From Pseudescherichia sp031998825 (GTDB lineage Bacteria > Pseudomonadota > Gammaproteobacteria > Enterobacterales > Enterobacteriaceae), in the NCBI RefSeq assembly GCF_031998825.1, contig NZ_DAMACX010000020.1, positions 11,134 through 75,133 on the forward strand: DNA of 64,000 nucleotides. Direction: 5' to 3'. Below are positions 36,621 through 45,356 of the stretch, in pieces; position 1 is the stretch's first letter; each line of letters starts with the position of its first letter. The position numbers were made by a program, and so were the translations under genes. Below the pieces are notes generated by a model. It was not told the DNA's origin. It searched no databases and saw nothing but the letters and a program-made list of their open reading frames with translations.

Positions 36621-37684
36621 GTGGGCAACCGAAGCGGTTAATGGTGATGGCAGGCGGCACGGGCGGGCACGTTTTCCCCGGCCTGGCGGTTGCGCACCAT
36701 TTAATGGCCCAGGGCTGGCAGGTTCGCTGGCTGGGCACCGCCGATCGTATGGAAGCGGATTTGGTGCCAAAACACGGTATCGAGATCGACTTTATTCGCA
36801 TCTCCGGCCTGCGCGGGAAGGGGCTGAAGGCCATGCTGCTTGCACCGCTGCGTATCTTTAACGCCTGGCGACAGGCGCGGGCGATTATGCAGCGCTTCAA
36901 ACCGGACGTGGTGCTGGGGATGGGCGGCTACGTCTCCGGGCCGGGTGGCCTCGCCGCCTGGTCGCTGGGCATTCCAGTGGTTCTGCACGAGCAGAACGGC
37001 ATTGCCGGGCTGACCAACAAATGGCTGGCAAAGATCGCCACCAAGGTGATGCAGGCCTTTCCCGGCGCGTTTCCGCAGGCCGACGTGGTGGGTAATCCGG
37101 TGCGCACCGACGTGCTGGCGCTACCGCTACCGGCGGATCGCCTCTCTGGCCGTGAAGGGCCGGTGCGGGTGCTGGTCGTCGGCGGCTCGCAGGGCGCACG
37201 GGTGCTGAACCAGACGCTGCCGCAGGTAGCCGCAAAGCTTGGCGATGCGGTGACCATCTGGCACCAGAGCGGGAAAGGGGCGCAGCAGGCGGTTGAGCAG
37301 GCCTATGCCGACGCCGGTCAGCCGCAGCACCGCGTGACCGAGTTTATTGATGATATGGCTGCGGCCTACGCCTGGGCCGACGTGGTGGTTTGTCGCTCCG
37401 GGGCGCTGACGGTGAGTGAGATTGCCGCCGCCGGGCTGCCCGCGCTGTTTGTGCCGTTCCAGCATAAGGATCGGCAGCAGTACTGGAATGCGCTGCCGCT
37501 TGAGCAGGCGCACGCGGCGAAGATCCTTGAGCAGCCGCAGTTTACCGTTGATTCCGTCGTCGAGACGCTGGCGAGCTGGGATCGCGTTACGTTACTGGGG
37601 ATGGCCGAGCGCGCGCGCGCCGCAGCCATTCCTGATGCTACCGACCGGGTAGCAAAAGCCGTAAGCCTTGCTGCACAGGCTTAA
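36617..37684 (+). CDS. murG: Lipid II-forming GlcNAc transferase MurG
   Basis: A 355-residue peripheral membrane GT28 glycosyltransferase that converts lipid I to lipid II. GGTGGHVFPGLAVA near the N-terminus and VVGGSQGARVLNQTLP and FVPFQHKDRQQYWNAL in the C-terminal half mark the acceptor- and donor-binding domains. It is followed by a 55-nt gap before murC. Confidence 0.98.
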   Translation: MSGQPKRLMVMAGGTGGHVFPGLAVAHHLMAQGWQVRWLGTADRMEADLVPKHGIEIDFIRISGLRGKGLKAMLLAPLRIFNAWRQARAIMQRFKPDVVLGMGGYVSGPGGLAAWSLGIPVVLHEQNGIAGLTNKWLAKIATKVMQAFPGAFPQADVVGNPVRTDVLALPLPADRLSGREGPVRVLVVGGSQGARVLNQTLPQVAAKLGDAVTIWHQSGKGAQQAVEQAYADAGQPQHRVTEFIDDMAAAYAWADVVVCRSGALTVSEIAAAGLPALFVPFQHKDRQQYWNALPLEQAHAAKILEQPQFTVDSVVETLASWDRVTLLGMAERARAAAIPDATDRVAKAVSLAAQA

Positions 37685-37739
37685 CCATCGCGACGCCTTT
37701 TGCGTCGCACGAATTTTAGAAGTTTATGGCGTTTAGAGA

Positions 37740-39218
37740 ATGAATACACAACAACTGGCGAAACTGCGTTCTATCGTGCCCGAGATGCGTCGCGTCCGGC
37801 ACATTCACTTCGTTGGCATTGGCGGGGCCGGCATGGGCGGCATCGCTGAGGTGCTGGCGAACGAAGGCTATCAGATCAGCGGTTCCGACCTTGCGCCAAA
37901 CCCGGTTACGCAGCAGCTGGCCGCCCTTGGCGCGACCATCTACTTCAACCATCGCCCGGAGAACGTGCGTGACGCCAGCGTCGTCGTCGTCTCCAGCGCC
38001 ATCTCTGCCGATAACCCGGAGATTGTCGCCGCGAACGAAGCGCGCATTCCAGTGATCCGCCGCGCAGAGATGCTGGCAGAGCTGATGCGTTTTCGTCACG
38101 GCATCGCCATCGCCGGGACGCATGGCAAAACCACGACCACCGCGATGGTCTCCAGTATCTATGCCGAGGCCGGACTGGATCCGACCTTTGTTAACGGCGG
38201 GCTGGTGAAAGCCGCCGGCGTGCACGCCCGTCTGGGCCACAGCCGCTATCTGATTGCCGAGGCGGATGAGAGCGACGCGTCGTTCCTGCATCTGCAGCCG
38301 ATGGTCGCCATCGTCACCAATATCGAAGCCGACCATATGGATACCTACCAGGGCGACTTCGAGAACCTAAAGCAGACCTTTATCAACTTCCTGCACAACC
38401 TGCCGTTCTATGGCCGGGCGGTGATGTGCGTGGACGACCCGGTGTGCCGCGAGCTGCTGCCGCGCGTTGGCCGCCAGACCACCACCTACGGCTTTAGCGA
38501 CGACGCGGACGTGCGGGTAGAGAGCTACCAGCAGACCGGGCCGCAGGGACACTTTGTGCTGGTGCGCCAGGACAAACCTAATTTACAGGTCACGCTGAAC
38601 GCGCCGGGCCGCCATAACGCCCTGAACGCGGCGGCGGCGGTGGCCGTAGCGACGGAAGAGGGGATTGACGACGAAGCGATCCTGCGGGCGCTGGAGAGCT
38701 TCCAGGGGACCGGCCGCCGCTTCGACTTCCTCGGCGCGTTCCCGCTGGAGCAGGTAAACGGCAAAGCGGGCAGCGCCATGCTGGTTGACGACTACGGTCA
38801 TCACCCGACCGAGGTAGATGCCACCATCAAGGCCGCGCGTGCGGGCTGGCCGGATAAGAATCTGGTGATGATTTTTCAGCCGCACCGTTTCACCCGTACC
38901 CGCGACCTGTACGATGATTTCGCTAACGTGCTGACCCAGGTCGACGCCCTGCTGATGCTGGACGTCTATGCCGCAGGGGAGACGCCGATCCCAGGTGCGG
39001 ATAGCCGCTCCCTGTGCCGTACCATTCGTGGCCGGGGAAAAATCGATCCGATTCTGGTTCCCGACGCTGCCCAGGTCGCGGCGATGCTGGCCCCGGTATT
39101 AACCGGTAACGATCTCATTCTGGTTCAGGGCGCAGGCAACATCGGTAAAATCGCCCGTAGCCTGGCCGAGAATAAACTGAAGCCGCAGCAGCCGCAGGAG
39201 GAAGAGCGTCATGGCTAA
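37740..39218 (+). CDS. murC: UDP-MurNAc:L-alanine ligase
   Basis: A 492-residue Mur ligase (E. coli 491), the first amino acid addition in the pathway. HFVGIGGAGMGGIAEVL is the Rossmann start and IAGTHGKTTTTAM the ATP loop. DDYGHHPTEVDATIKAAR is typical of MurC. It overlaps ddlB by 8 nt. Confidence 0.98.
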   Translation: MNTQQLAKLRSIVPEMRRVRHIHFVGIGGAGMGGIAEVLANEGYQISGSDLAPNPVTQQLAALGATIYFNHRPENVRDASVVVVSSAISADNPEIVAANEARIPVIRRAEMLAELMRFRHGIAIAGTHGKTTTTAMVSSIYAEAGLDPTFVNGGLVKAAGVHARLGHSRYLIAEADESDASFLHLQPMVAIVTNIEADHMDTYQGDFENLKQTFINFLHNLPFYGRAVMCVDDPVCRELLPRVGRQTTTYGFSDDADVRVESYQQTGPQGHFVLVRQDKPNLQVTLNAPGRHNALNAAAAVAVATEEGIDDEAILRALESFQGTGRRFDFLGAFPLEQVNGKAGSAMLVDDYGHHPTEVDATIKAARAGWPDKNLVMIFQPHRFTRTRDLYDDFANVLTQVDALLMLDVYAAGETPIPGADSRSLCRTIRGRGKIDPILVPDAAQVAAMLAPVLTGNDLILVQGAGNIGKIARSLAENKLKPQQPQEEERHG

Positions 39219-40131
39219 TAAAGTTGCAGTCCTGCTGGGCGGAACCTCCGCCGAGCGTGAGGTGTCGCTGAACTCTGGCGCAGCGGTGCTTGCTGGTCTG
39301 CGCGAGGGTGGCGTAGACGCCCATCCGGTCGATCCGCGTGACACCGACGTCACCCAGCTTAAGAGCATGGGCTTTGACAAGGTCTTTATCGCCCTGCACG
39401 GTCGCGGTGGCGAAGACGGTACGCTACAGGGTCTGCTTGAATTGACCGGTCTGCCTTATACCGGCAGCGGCGTGATGGCCTCGGCCATCTCAATGGATAA
39501 GCTGCGCAGCAAGCTGCTGTGGCAGGGCGCGGGCTTGCCTGTCGCGCCGTGGGCGGCAGTAACGCGTCAAGAGTTTGAGCAGGGGCTGAACGAGAGCGTG
39601 CTTCAGCACATCACCAGCCTGGGCCTGCCGCTGATCGTCAAGCCCAGCCGGGAAGGCTCCAGCGTCGGCATGTCTAAAGTTGACGAGGCTGGCGCGCTGG
39701 ATGCGGCGTTAGCTTTAGCGTTTCAGCACGATGAAGAAGTCTTAGTTGAGAAGTGGCTGAGCGGGCCGGAATTTACCGTTGCAGTATTAGGGGAAGAAAT
39801 TTTACCCTCAATTCGCATCCAACCCGCAGGAACCTTCTATGATTATGAGGCAAAGTATCTCTCTGATGAGACTCAGTATTTCTGCCCCAGCGGATTAGAA
39901 GCGGAGCGCGAGGCGCTGTTACGCGATCTGGTACTAAAGGCCTGGAACGTATTAGGCTGCCGTGGATGGGGTCGAATCGATGCCATGCAGGATAGCGATG
40001 GTCACTTCTATCTGCTGGAAGCGAACACCTCGCCGGGAATGACCAGCCACAGTCTGGTCCCGATGGCGGCTCGCCAGGCTGGATTAAGTTTCTCGCAATT
40101 GGTTGTACGAATTCTGGAGTTGGCGGACTGA
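39211..40131 (+). CDS. ddlB: D-alanine:D-alanine ligase B
   Basis: A 306-residue ATP-grasp ligase making the D-Ala-D-Ala dipeptide used by MurF. VLLGGTSAEREVSLNSGAAV opens the protein and EANTSPGMTSHSLVPMAA lies near the end. From about 39700 on, codon use changes to TTA, GTA, GAA and GGA. In E. coli the ftsQ promoters lie inside ddlB, so a promoter overlap is likely. ftsQ starts 2 nt downstream. Confidence 0.98.
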   Translation: MANKVAVLLGGTSAEREVSLNSGAAVLAGLREGGVDAHPVDPRDTDVTQLKSMGFDKVFIALHGRGGEDGTLQGLLELTGLPYTGSGVMASAISMDKLRSKLLWQGAGLPVAPWAAVTRQEFEQGLNESVLQHITSLGLPLIVKPSREGSSVGMSKVDEAGALDAALALAFQHDEEVLVEKWLSGPEFTVAVLGEEILPSIRIQPAGTFYDYEAKYLSDETQYFCPSGLEAEREALLRDLVLKAWNVLGCRGWGRIDAMQDSDGHFYLLEANTSPGMTSHSLVPMAARQAGLSFSQLVVRILELAD

Positions 40132-40132
40132 T

Positions 40133-40963
40133 ATGTCGCAGGCTGCGCTAAACACGCGAAACCGCGAAGAGGAGGAGGTTGTTGCCTCCCGGCGGAATAA
40201 TGGAACGCGTCTTGCAGGAATTGTGTTTCTGCTGGCGGTGCTGTGCACCGTGTTGGTGAGCGGCTGGATGATTCTGGGCTGGATGGACGATGCGCAGCGC
40301 CTACCGCTGTCGAAGCTTGTGGTCACCGGTGAGCGCCACTACACGCGCAACGATGATATACGCCAGTCGATTCTGGCGCTGGGTGCCCCTGGGACCTTTA
40401 TGACCCAGGATGTGAACATCATCCAAAGCCAGATTGAACGTCTGCCGTGGATCAAGCAGGCCAGCGTAAGAAAGCAGTGGCCGGACGAATTGAAGATTCA
40501 TCTGGTTGAATATGTCCCGATTGCGCGGTGGAATGATCAGCACATGATGGATGCAGATGGAAATTCGTTCAGCGTGCCCACCGATCGTGCTAAAGAGCCG
40601 GGTCTCCCGCTGCTGTTTGGCCCGGAAGGGAGCGAAAGCGAAGTGTTGCAGGGCTTCCGTGACATGGGGCAGGTGCTGGCAAAAGATAAGTTTACGTTGA
40701 AAGAGGCGGCGATGACCGCCCGTCGCTCCTGGCAGTTGACGCTGAACAATGGAATCAAGCTCAACCTGGGCCGGGGGGATACGATGAAACGTCTGTCACG
40801 CTTTGTAGAACTCTATCCTGTTCTGCAGCAGCAGGCGCAAACCGACGGCAAAGAGATTAGCTACGTCGATCTGCGCTATGACTCAGGCGCGGCGGTCGGT
40901 TGGAAACCGGCACCTATTGTGGATCCTAATCAGCAACAGAATCAGGCACAGGCAGAGCAATAA
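40133..40963 (+). CDS. ftsQ: Cell division protein FtsQ
   Basis: A 276-residue bitopic protein of the FtsQLB complex, the same length as in E. coli. A cytoplasmic N-terminus rich in charges is followed by one membrane helix (about 26-47), a POTRA domain (about 58-126, LPLSKLVVTGERHYTRNDDI) and a beta domain. The start MSQAALNTRN at 40133 is chosen over a frame that begins inside ddlB. Its stop shares a base with the ftsA start. Confidence 0.97.
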   Translation: MSQAALNTRNREEEEVVASRRNNGTRLAGIVFLLAVLCTVLVSGWMILGWMDDAQRLPLSKLVVTGERHYTRNDDIRQSILALGAPGTFMTQDVNIIQSQIERLPWIKQASVRKQWPDELKIHLVEYVPIARWNDQHMMDADGNSFSVPTDRAKEPGLPLLFGPEGSESEVLQGFRDMGQVLAKDKFTLKEAAMTARRSWQLTLNNGIKLNLGRGDTMKRLSRFVELYPVLQQQAQTDGKEISYVDLRYDSGAAVGWKPAPIVDPNQQQNQAQAEQ

Positions 40964-42219
40964 TGATCAAGGCGACGGACAGAAAACTGGTAGTAGGACT
41001 GGAGATTGGCACCGCGAAGGTCGCCGCTTTGGTAGGGGAAGTTCTGCCCGACGGTATGATCAATATCATTGGCGTGGGCAGTTGCCCGTCGCGGGGTATG
41101 GATAAAGGCGGAGTCAACGATTTAGAGTCGGTGGTGAAGTGCGTGCAGCGCGCCATCGACCAGGCCGAGCTGATGGCGGACTGCCAGATTTCGTCGGTTT
41201 ACCTGGCGCTCTCCGGCAAGCATATTAGCTGTCAGAATGAGATCGGCATGGTACCCATTTCCGAAGAGGAAGTGAGCCAGGAAGACGTTGAAAACGTTGT
41301 GCATACCGCCAAGTCGGTGCGTGTGCGCGACGAGCACCGGGTCCTGCATGTTATTCCGCAGGAGTACGCCATTGACTACCAGGAAGGGATCAAAAACCCG
41401 GTAGGGTTATCCGGTGTGCGGATGCAGGCAAAAGTGCACTTGATCACATGTCACAACGATATGGCAAAAAACATTGTCAAAGCGGTTGAACGATGTGGTC
41501 TGAAAGTTGACCAACTCATTTTTGCCGGACTGGCGTCCAGCTATTCCGTGTTGACGGAAGACGAACGTGAGCTGGGTGTCTGCGTAGTGGATATCGGTGG
41601 TGGTACAATGGACATCGCCGTGTATACCGGCGGTGCGCTGCGCCATACCAAGGTGATCCCCTACGCGGGGAACGTGGTGACCAGCGATATCGCCTATGCC
41701 TTCGGTACGCCGCCAAGCGATGCCGAGGCCATTAAGGTTCGCCATGGCTGTGCCCTGGGCGCAATTGTCGGTAAAGACGAAAGCGTAGAGGTGCCGAGCG
41801 TGGGCGGACGTCCACCGCGCAGCCTGCAGCGTCAGACGCTGGCGGAGGTGATTGAGCCGCGCTACACCGAGCTGCTCAACCTGGTGAACGAAGAAATTTT
41901 GCAGCTGCAAGAACAGCTCCGGCAACAAGGCGTTAAGCACCATCTTGCAGCAGGAATTGTATTAACCGGCGGCGCAGCGCAGATCGAAGGGCTTGCAGCC
42001 TGTGCGCAACGCGTGTTTCATACACAGGTGCGCATAGGTGCGCCGCTGAATATCACGGGCCTGACGGACTATGCCCAGGAGCCGTACTATTCAACGGCGG
42101 TAGGTCTGCTGCACTACGGGAAGGAGTCCCATTTAAGTGGTGAAGCAGAGGTGGAAAAACGTGCGTCAGTCGGCTCGTGGATCAAACGTCTGAACAGCTG
42201 GCTGCGAAAAGAGTTTTAA
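40963..42219 (+). CDS. ftsA: Cell division protein FtsA
   Basis: A 418-residue actin-like ATPase that tethers FtsZ filaments to the membrane. The nucleotide motifs LVVGLEIGTAKVAALVGEVL and VCVVDIGGGTMDIAVY are present, and the C-terminal amphipathic helix SWIKRLNSWLRKEF is the membrane anchor. Two residues fewer than E. coli FtsA, just before the anchor. Confidence 0.98.
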   Translation: MIKATDRKLVVGLEIGTAKVAALVGEVLPDGMINIIGVGSCPSRGMDKGGVNDLESVVKCVQRAIDQAELMADCQISSVYLALSGKHISCQNEIGMVPISEEEVSQEDVENVVHTAKSVRVRDEHRVLHVIPQEYAIDYQEGIKNPVGLSGVRMQAKVHLITCHNDMAKNIVKAVERCGLKVDQLIFAGLASSYSVLTEDERELGVCVVDIGGGTMDIAVYTGGALRHTKVIPYAGNVVTSDIAYAFGTPPSDAEAIKVRHGCALGAIVGKDESVEVPSVGGRPPRSLQRQTLAEVIEPRYTELLNLVNEEILQLQEQLRQQGVKHHLAAGIVLTGGAAQIEGLAACAQRVFHTQVRIGAPLNITGLTDYAQEPYYSTAVGLLHYGKESHLSGEAEVEKRASVGSWIKRLNSWLRKEF

Positions 42220-42333
42220 TATTTTCAGAGACCGCACAAAATTAGTGGTCTCAGGCGACAGGTACTTACACTGAATCCCTCTTGCAGTCTTACAGCAGTC
42301 TGCAGGATGATGTGTAAAATCGGAGAGAAAATT

Positions 42334-43485
42334 ATGTTTGAACCTATGGAACTGACCAACGATGCGGTGATTAAAGTCATCGGCGTCGGTGGCGGCGGCG
42401 GTAACGCCGTTGAGCACATGGTGCGCGAGCGCATCGAAGGCGTTGAATTCTTTGCAGTGAATACTGACGCCCAGGCGTTGCGTAAGACCGCGGTGGGGCA
42501 GACCATCCAGATCGGCGGCGGCATCACCAAAGGTTTGGGAGCGGGTGCTAACCCGGAAGTCGGCCGCAATGCAGCCGAAGAGGACCGTGAAGCACTGCGC
42601 GCAGCGCTTGACGGCGCAGACATGGTATTCATCGCCGCAGGTATGGGCGGGGGTACAGGCACAGGTGCCGCGCCGGTGGTTGCCGAAGTGGCCAAAGATT
42701 TAGGTATTCTGACCGTTGCCGTCGTGACCAAGCCTTTCAACTTCGAAGGCAAGAAGCGTATGGCCTTTGCGGAGCAGGGGATCACCGAGCTCTCTAAGCA
42801 CGTTGACTCCCTGATCACCATCCCGAACGACAAGCTGCTGAAGGTGCTGGGTCGTGGCATCTCTCTGCTTGACGCCTTTGGCGCGGCCAACGACGTGCTG
42901 AAAGGCGCGGTCCAGGGCATCGCCGAGCTGATCACCCGTCCAGGCCTGATGAACGTCGACTTCGCTGACGTGCGCACCGTGATGTCCGAAATGGGCTACG
43001 CGATGATGGGCTCCGGCGTGGCGAAAGGGGAAGATCGTGCGGAAGAAGCCGCCGAGATGGCCATCTCCAGCCCGCTGCTGGAAGATATCGACCTCTCTGG
43101 CGCACGCGGCGTTCTCGTCAACATTACGGCGGGCTTCGACCTGCGTCTGGACGAGTTTGAAACCGTGGGTAACACCATCCGTGCATTTGCGTCAGATAAC
43201 GCGACCGTGGTTATCGGTACCTCTCTGGATCCAGAGATGAACGACGAGCTGCGCGTGACCGTTGTTGCCACCGGTATCGGTATGGACAAGCGTCCAGAAA
43301 TTACCCTGGTGACCAACAAACAGCAGCAGCAGCCGGTGATGGATCGCTACCAGCAGCACGGTATGGCACCGCTGAGCCAGGAGCAGAAACCGGCCGCGAA
43401 AGTGGTCAATGACCCGACGCCGCAGACCGCAAAAGAGCCAGATTATCTCGATATTCCGGCATTTTTACGTAAGCAGGCTGACTAA
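42334..43485 (+). CDS. ftsZ: Tubulin-like division GTPase FtsZ
   Basis: A 383-residue GTPase forming the Z ring. The start MFEPMELTNDAVIKVIGVGG at 42334 gives the E. coli length; a nearby ATG at 42307 is not preferred. The tubulin signature GGGTGTGAAP is at about 103-112, with the synergy loop NVDFADVRTVM. The C-terminal peptide DYLDIPAFLRKQAD binds FtsA, ZipA and, in E. coli, ZapD. Confidence 0.99.
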   Translation: MFEPMELTNDAVIKVIGVGGGGGNAVEHMVRERIEGVEFFAVNTDAQALRKTAVGQTIQIGGGITKGLGAGANPEVGRNAAEEDREALRAALDGADMVFIAAGMGGGTGTGAAPVVAEVAKDLGILTVAVVTKPFNFEGKKRMAFAEQGITELSKHVDSLITIPNDKLLKVLGRGISLLDAFGAANDVLKGAVQGIAELITRPGLMNVDFADVRTVMSEMGYAMMGSGVAKGEDRAEEAAEMAISSPLLEDIDLSGARGVLVNITAGFDLRLDEFETVGNTIRAFASDNATVVIGTSLDPEMNDELRVTVVATGIGMDKRPEITLVTNKQQQQPVMDRYQQHGMAPLSQEQKPAAKVVNDPTPQTAKEPDYLDIPAFLRKQAD

Positions 43486-43585
43486 GAATTAGCTGGAAGT
43501 TGGGCATTGTCGCTCTTTGTGCTAAACTGGCCCGCCGGTTGTATAGTACAATTCGGTTGGATTAGTAACTAGGCGAGATTATACG
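43486..43585 (+). promoter_or_regulatory. ftsZ-lpxC gap with possible lpxC promoter
   Basis: A 100-nt gap. TATAGT at 43542-43547 is a good -10, with only a weak -35 near 43517-43524. It probably gives lpxC its own transcription besides read-through from ftsZ. The assignment is tentative. Confidence 0.4.
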
Positions 43586-44503
43586 ATGATCAAACAAAGG
43601 ACACTTAAACGTATCGTTCAGGCGACTGGCGTCGGTTTGCATACCGGCAAGAAAGTCACCCTGACGTTGCGACCTGCGTCGGCCAACACCGGGGTCATCT
43701 ATCGTCGCACTGACTTGAATCCACCGGTAGATTTTCCGGCCGATGCCAAATCTGTGCGTGATACCATGCTCTGCACCTGCCTGGTGAACGAGCATGACGT
43801 GCGGATCTCTACCGTAGAGCACCTCAACGCCGCGCTGGCGGGTCTGGGTATCGACAACATCATGATTGAAGTTGACGCCCCTGAGATCCCGATCATGGAC
43901 GGTAGTGCAGCCCCCTTCGTTTACCTGCTGCTTGATGCGGGTATCGAAGAGCTGAACTGTGCGAAGAAATTTGTTCGCATCAAAGAGACCGTTCGCGTCG
44001 AAGACGGCGACAAATGGGCTGAATTCAAGCCGTACAATGGTTTTACGCTCGATTTCACCATCGACTTCAACCATCCGGCGATTGATGCCAGCAGCCAGCG
44101 CTACGCGATGAACTTCTCTGCCGACGCATTTATGCGCCAGATTAGCCGCGCGCGTACCTTCGGCTTTATGCGTGATATCGAGTATCTGCAGTCTCGTGGC
44201 CTGTGCCTGGGCGGCAGCTTCGATTGTGCCATCGTAGTTGATGACTATCGCGTACTGAACGAAGACGGCCTGCGTTTTGAAGACGAGTTTGTGCGTCACA
44301 AAATGCTGGATGCGATCGGTGACCTGTTCATGTGCGGTCACAACATTATCGGTGCATTTACCGCTTACAAATCCGGTCATGCGCTGAATAATAAACTGCT
44401 GCAGGCGGTCCTGGCTAAACAGGAAGCCTGGGAGTATGTGACGTTCCAGGACGACGCTGAACTGCCTTTGGCATTCAAAGCACCCTCAACGGTACTGGCA
44501 TAA
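43586..44503 (+). CDS. lpxC: UDP-3-O-acyl-GlcNAc deacetylase LpxC
   Basis: A 305-residue zinc deacetylase, the committed step of lipid A synthesis. The zinc ligands lie in STVEHLNAAL (His79 region) and DEFVRHKMLDAIGD (His238 and Asp242 region). In E. coli the protein is degraded by FtsH through its C-terminal tail; the tail here ends AFKAPSTVLA, which fits. It ends the dcw cluster. Confidence 0.98.
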   Translation: MIKQRTLKRIVQATGVGLHTGKKVTLTLRPASANTGVIYRRTDLNPPVDFPADAKSVRDTMLCTCLVNEHDVRISTVEHLNAALAGLGIDNIMIEVDAPEIPIMDGSAAPFVYLLLDAGIEELNCAKKFVRIKETVRVEDGDKWAEFKPYNGFTLDFTIDFNHPAIDASSQRYAMNFSADAFMRQISRARTFGFMRDIEYLQSRGLCLGGSFDCAIVVDDYRVLNEDGLRFEDEFVRHKMLDAIGDLFMCGHNIIGAFTAYKSGHALNNKLLQAVLAKQEAWEYVTFQDDAELPLAFKAPSTVLA

Positions 44504-44528
44504 TCCTCCAGACCGTTTAGTAAAAATT

Positions 44529-44578
44529 CGACTGGTTAACCTGGCACTCTCTCCGGTCAGGGGCGCCAGTCGTTTTTG
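44529..44578 (+). terminator. lpxC terminator
   Basis: CGACTGG (44529-44535) pairs with CCAGTCG (44566-44572), followed by a T-rich tail. The loop is long and may hold a second short stem. It lies about 25 nt after the lpxC stop. Confidence 0.6.
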
Positions 44579-44794
44579 TTTCCAGGTTTTACCGGTTCTC
44601 TTCTCGCCCCTGATGCACAAATCCAGAGATAATTTACTGCCCAAAGCGGAGCGTTCGCTGTTTTCTTAAGCATTTTCACCCGGCTATGCCCCTCATTGTT
44701 ACTGCCGTGTAGCGCCTTTAATGGTAATATTTGGTCGCAAAATAACGGATGTTGATATGAATCGGGTAGGTTTAACCCATTAATGGTGGAGCAA

Positions 44795-45298
44795 GTGAGC
44801 GGATTACTGACGCGCTGGCGACAATTTGGCAGACGCTACTTCTGGCCGCATCTCTTTTTAGGGATGGTCGCGGCGAGTCTTGGCCTGCCCGCGCCCGGTA
44901 CGCAGGAGCGCCCGGCCCAGCCTGAGAAGGCAACCGCCAGCAACCATAATCGCACCAGCCCGGTCAACTTCACCAGCCTCGCGCTGCTCGAAGCCAGCCG
45001 CCGTCCGACCTTTACCGTCGACTACTGGCATCAGCACGCTATCCGCACCGTTATTCGTCATCTCTCCTTTGCAATGGCACCGCAGGCGCTGTCGGTTGCT
45101 GAAGAGCCGCTGCCCGTCCAGGCGCACCATCTGGCGCTGCTGGATACGCTCAACGCCCTGCTGAACCAGGAGGGCAAGCCGCCGGTTATTGTTCGCCATC
45201 GCATCCTCGTCACTCCAGAGCCGCACGCTGCGTTTACCGTCGCTGACTGGCTCGCGCAGGTGCAGGGGATCCGCGCCGGACCTCAACGCCTCAGCTAA
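44795..45298 (+). CDS. secM: SecA-regulating arrest peptide SecM
   Basis: A secreted monitor peptide that stalls its own ribosome until pulled by SecA, thereby exposing the secA ribosome site. The arrest motif is intact: F147, W152 and GIRAGP at 158-163 in a GTG-start protein of 167 residues. The N-terminal signal region RRYFWPHLFLGMVAASLGLP is kept, but the segment after it (APGTQERPAQPEKA) differs from E. coli. An ATG at 44783 four codons upstream is also possible. secA follows after 58 nt. Confidence 0.93.
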   Translation: MSGLLTRWRQFGRRYFWPHLFLGMVAASLGLPAPGTQERPAQPEKATASNHNRTSPVNFTSLALLEASRRPTFTVDYWHQHAIRTVIRHLSFAMAPQALSVAEEPLPVQAHHLALLDTLNALLNQEGKPPVIVRHRILVTPEPHAAFTVADWLAQVQGIRAGPQRLS

Positions 45299-45356
45299 AT
45301 TAACCGTTTCAACACCTTAATTTATCTGCCCATTTTGGGGCGTTTGAGAATTTATT

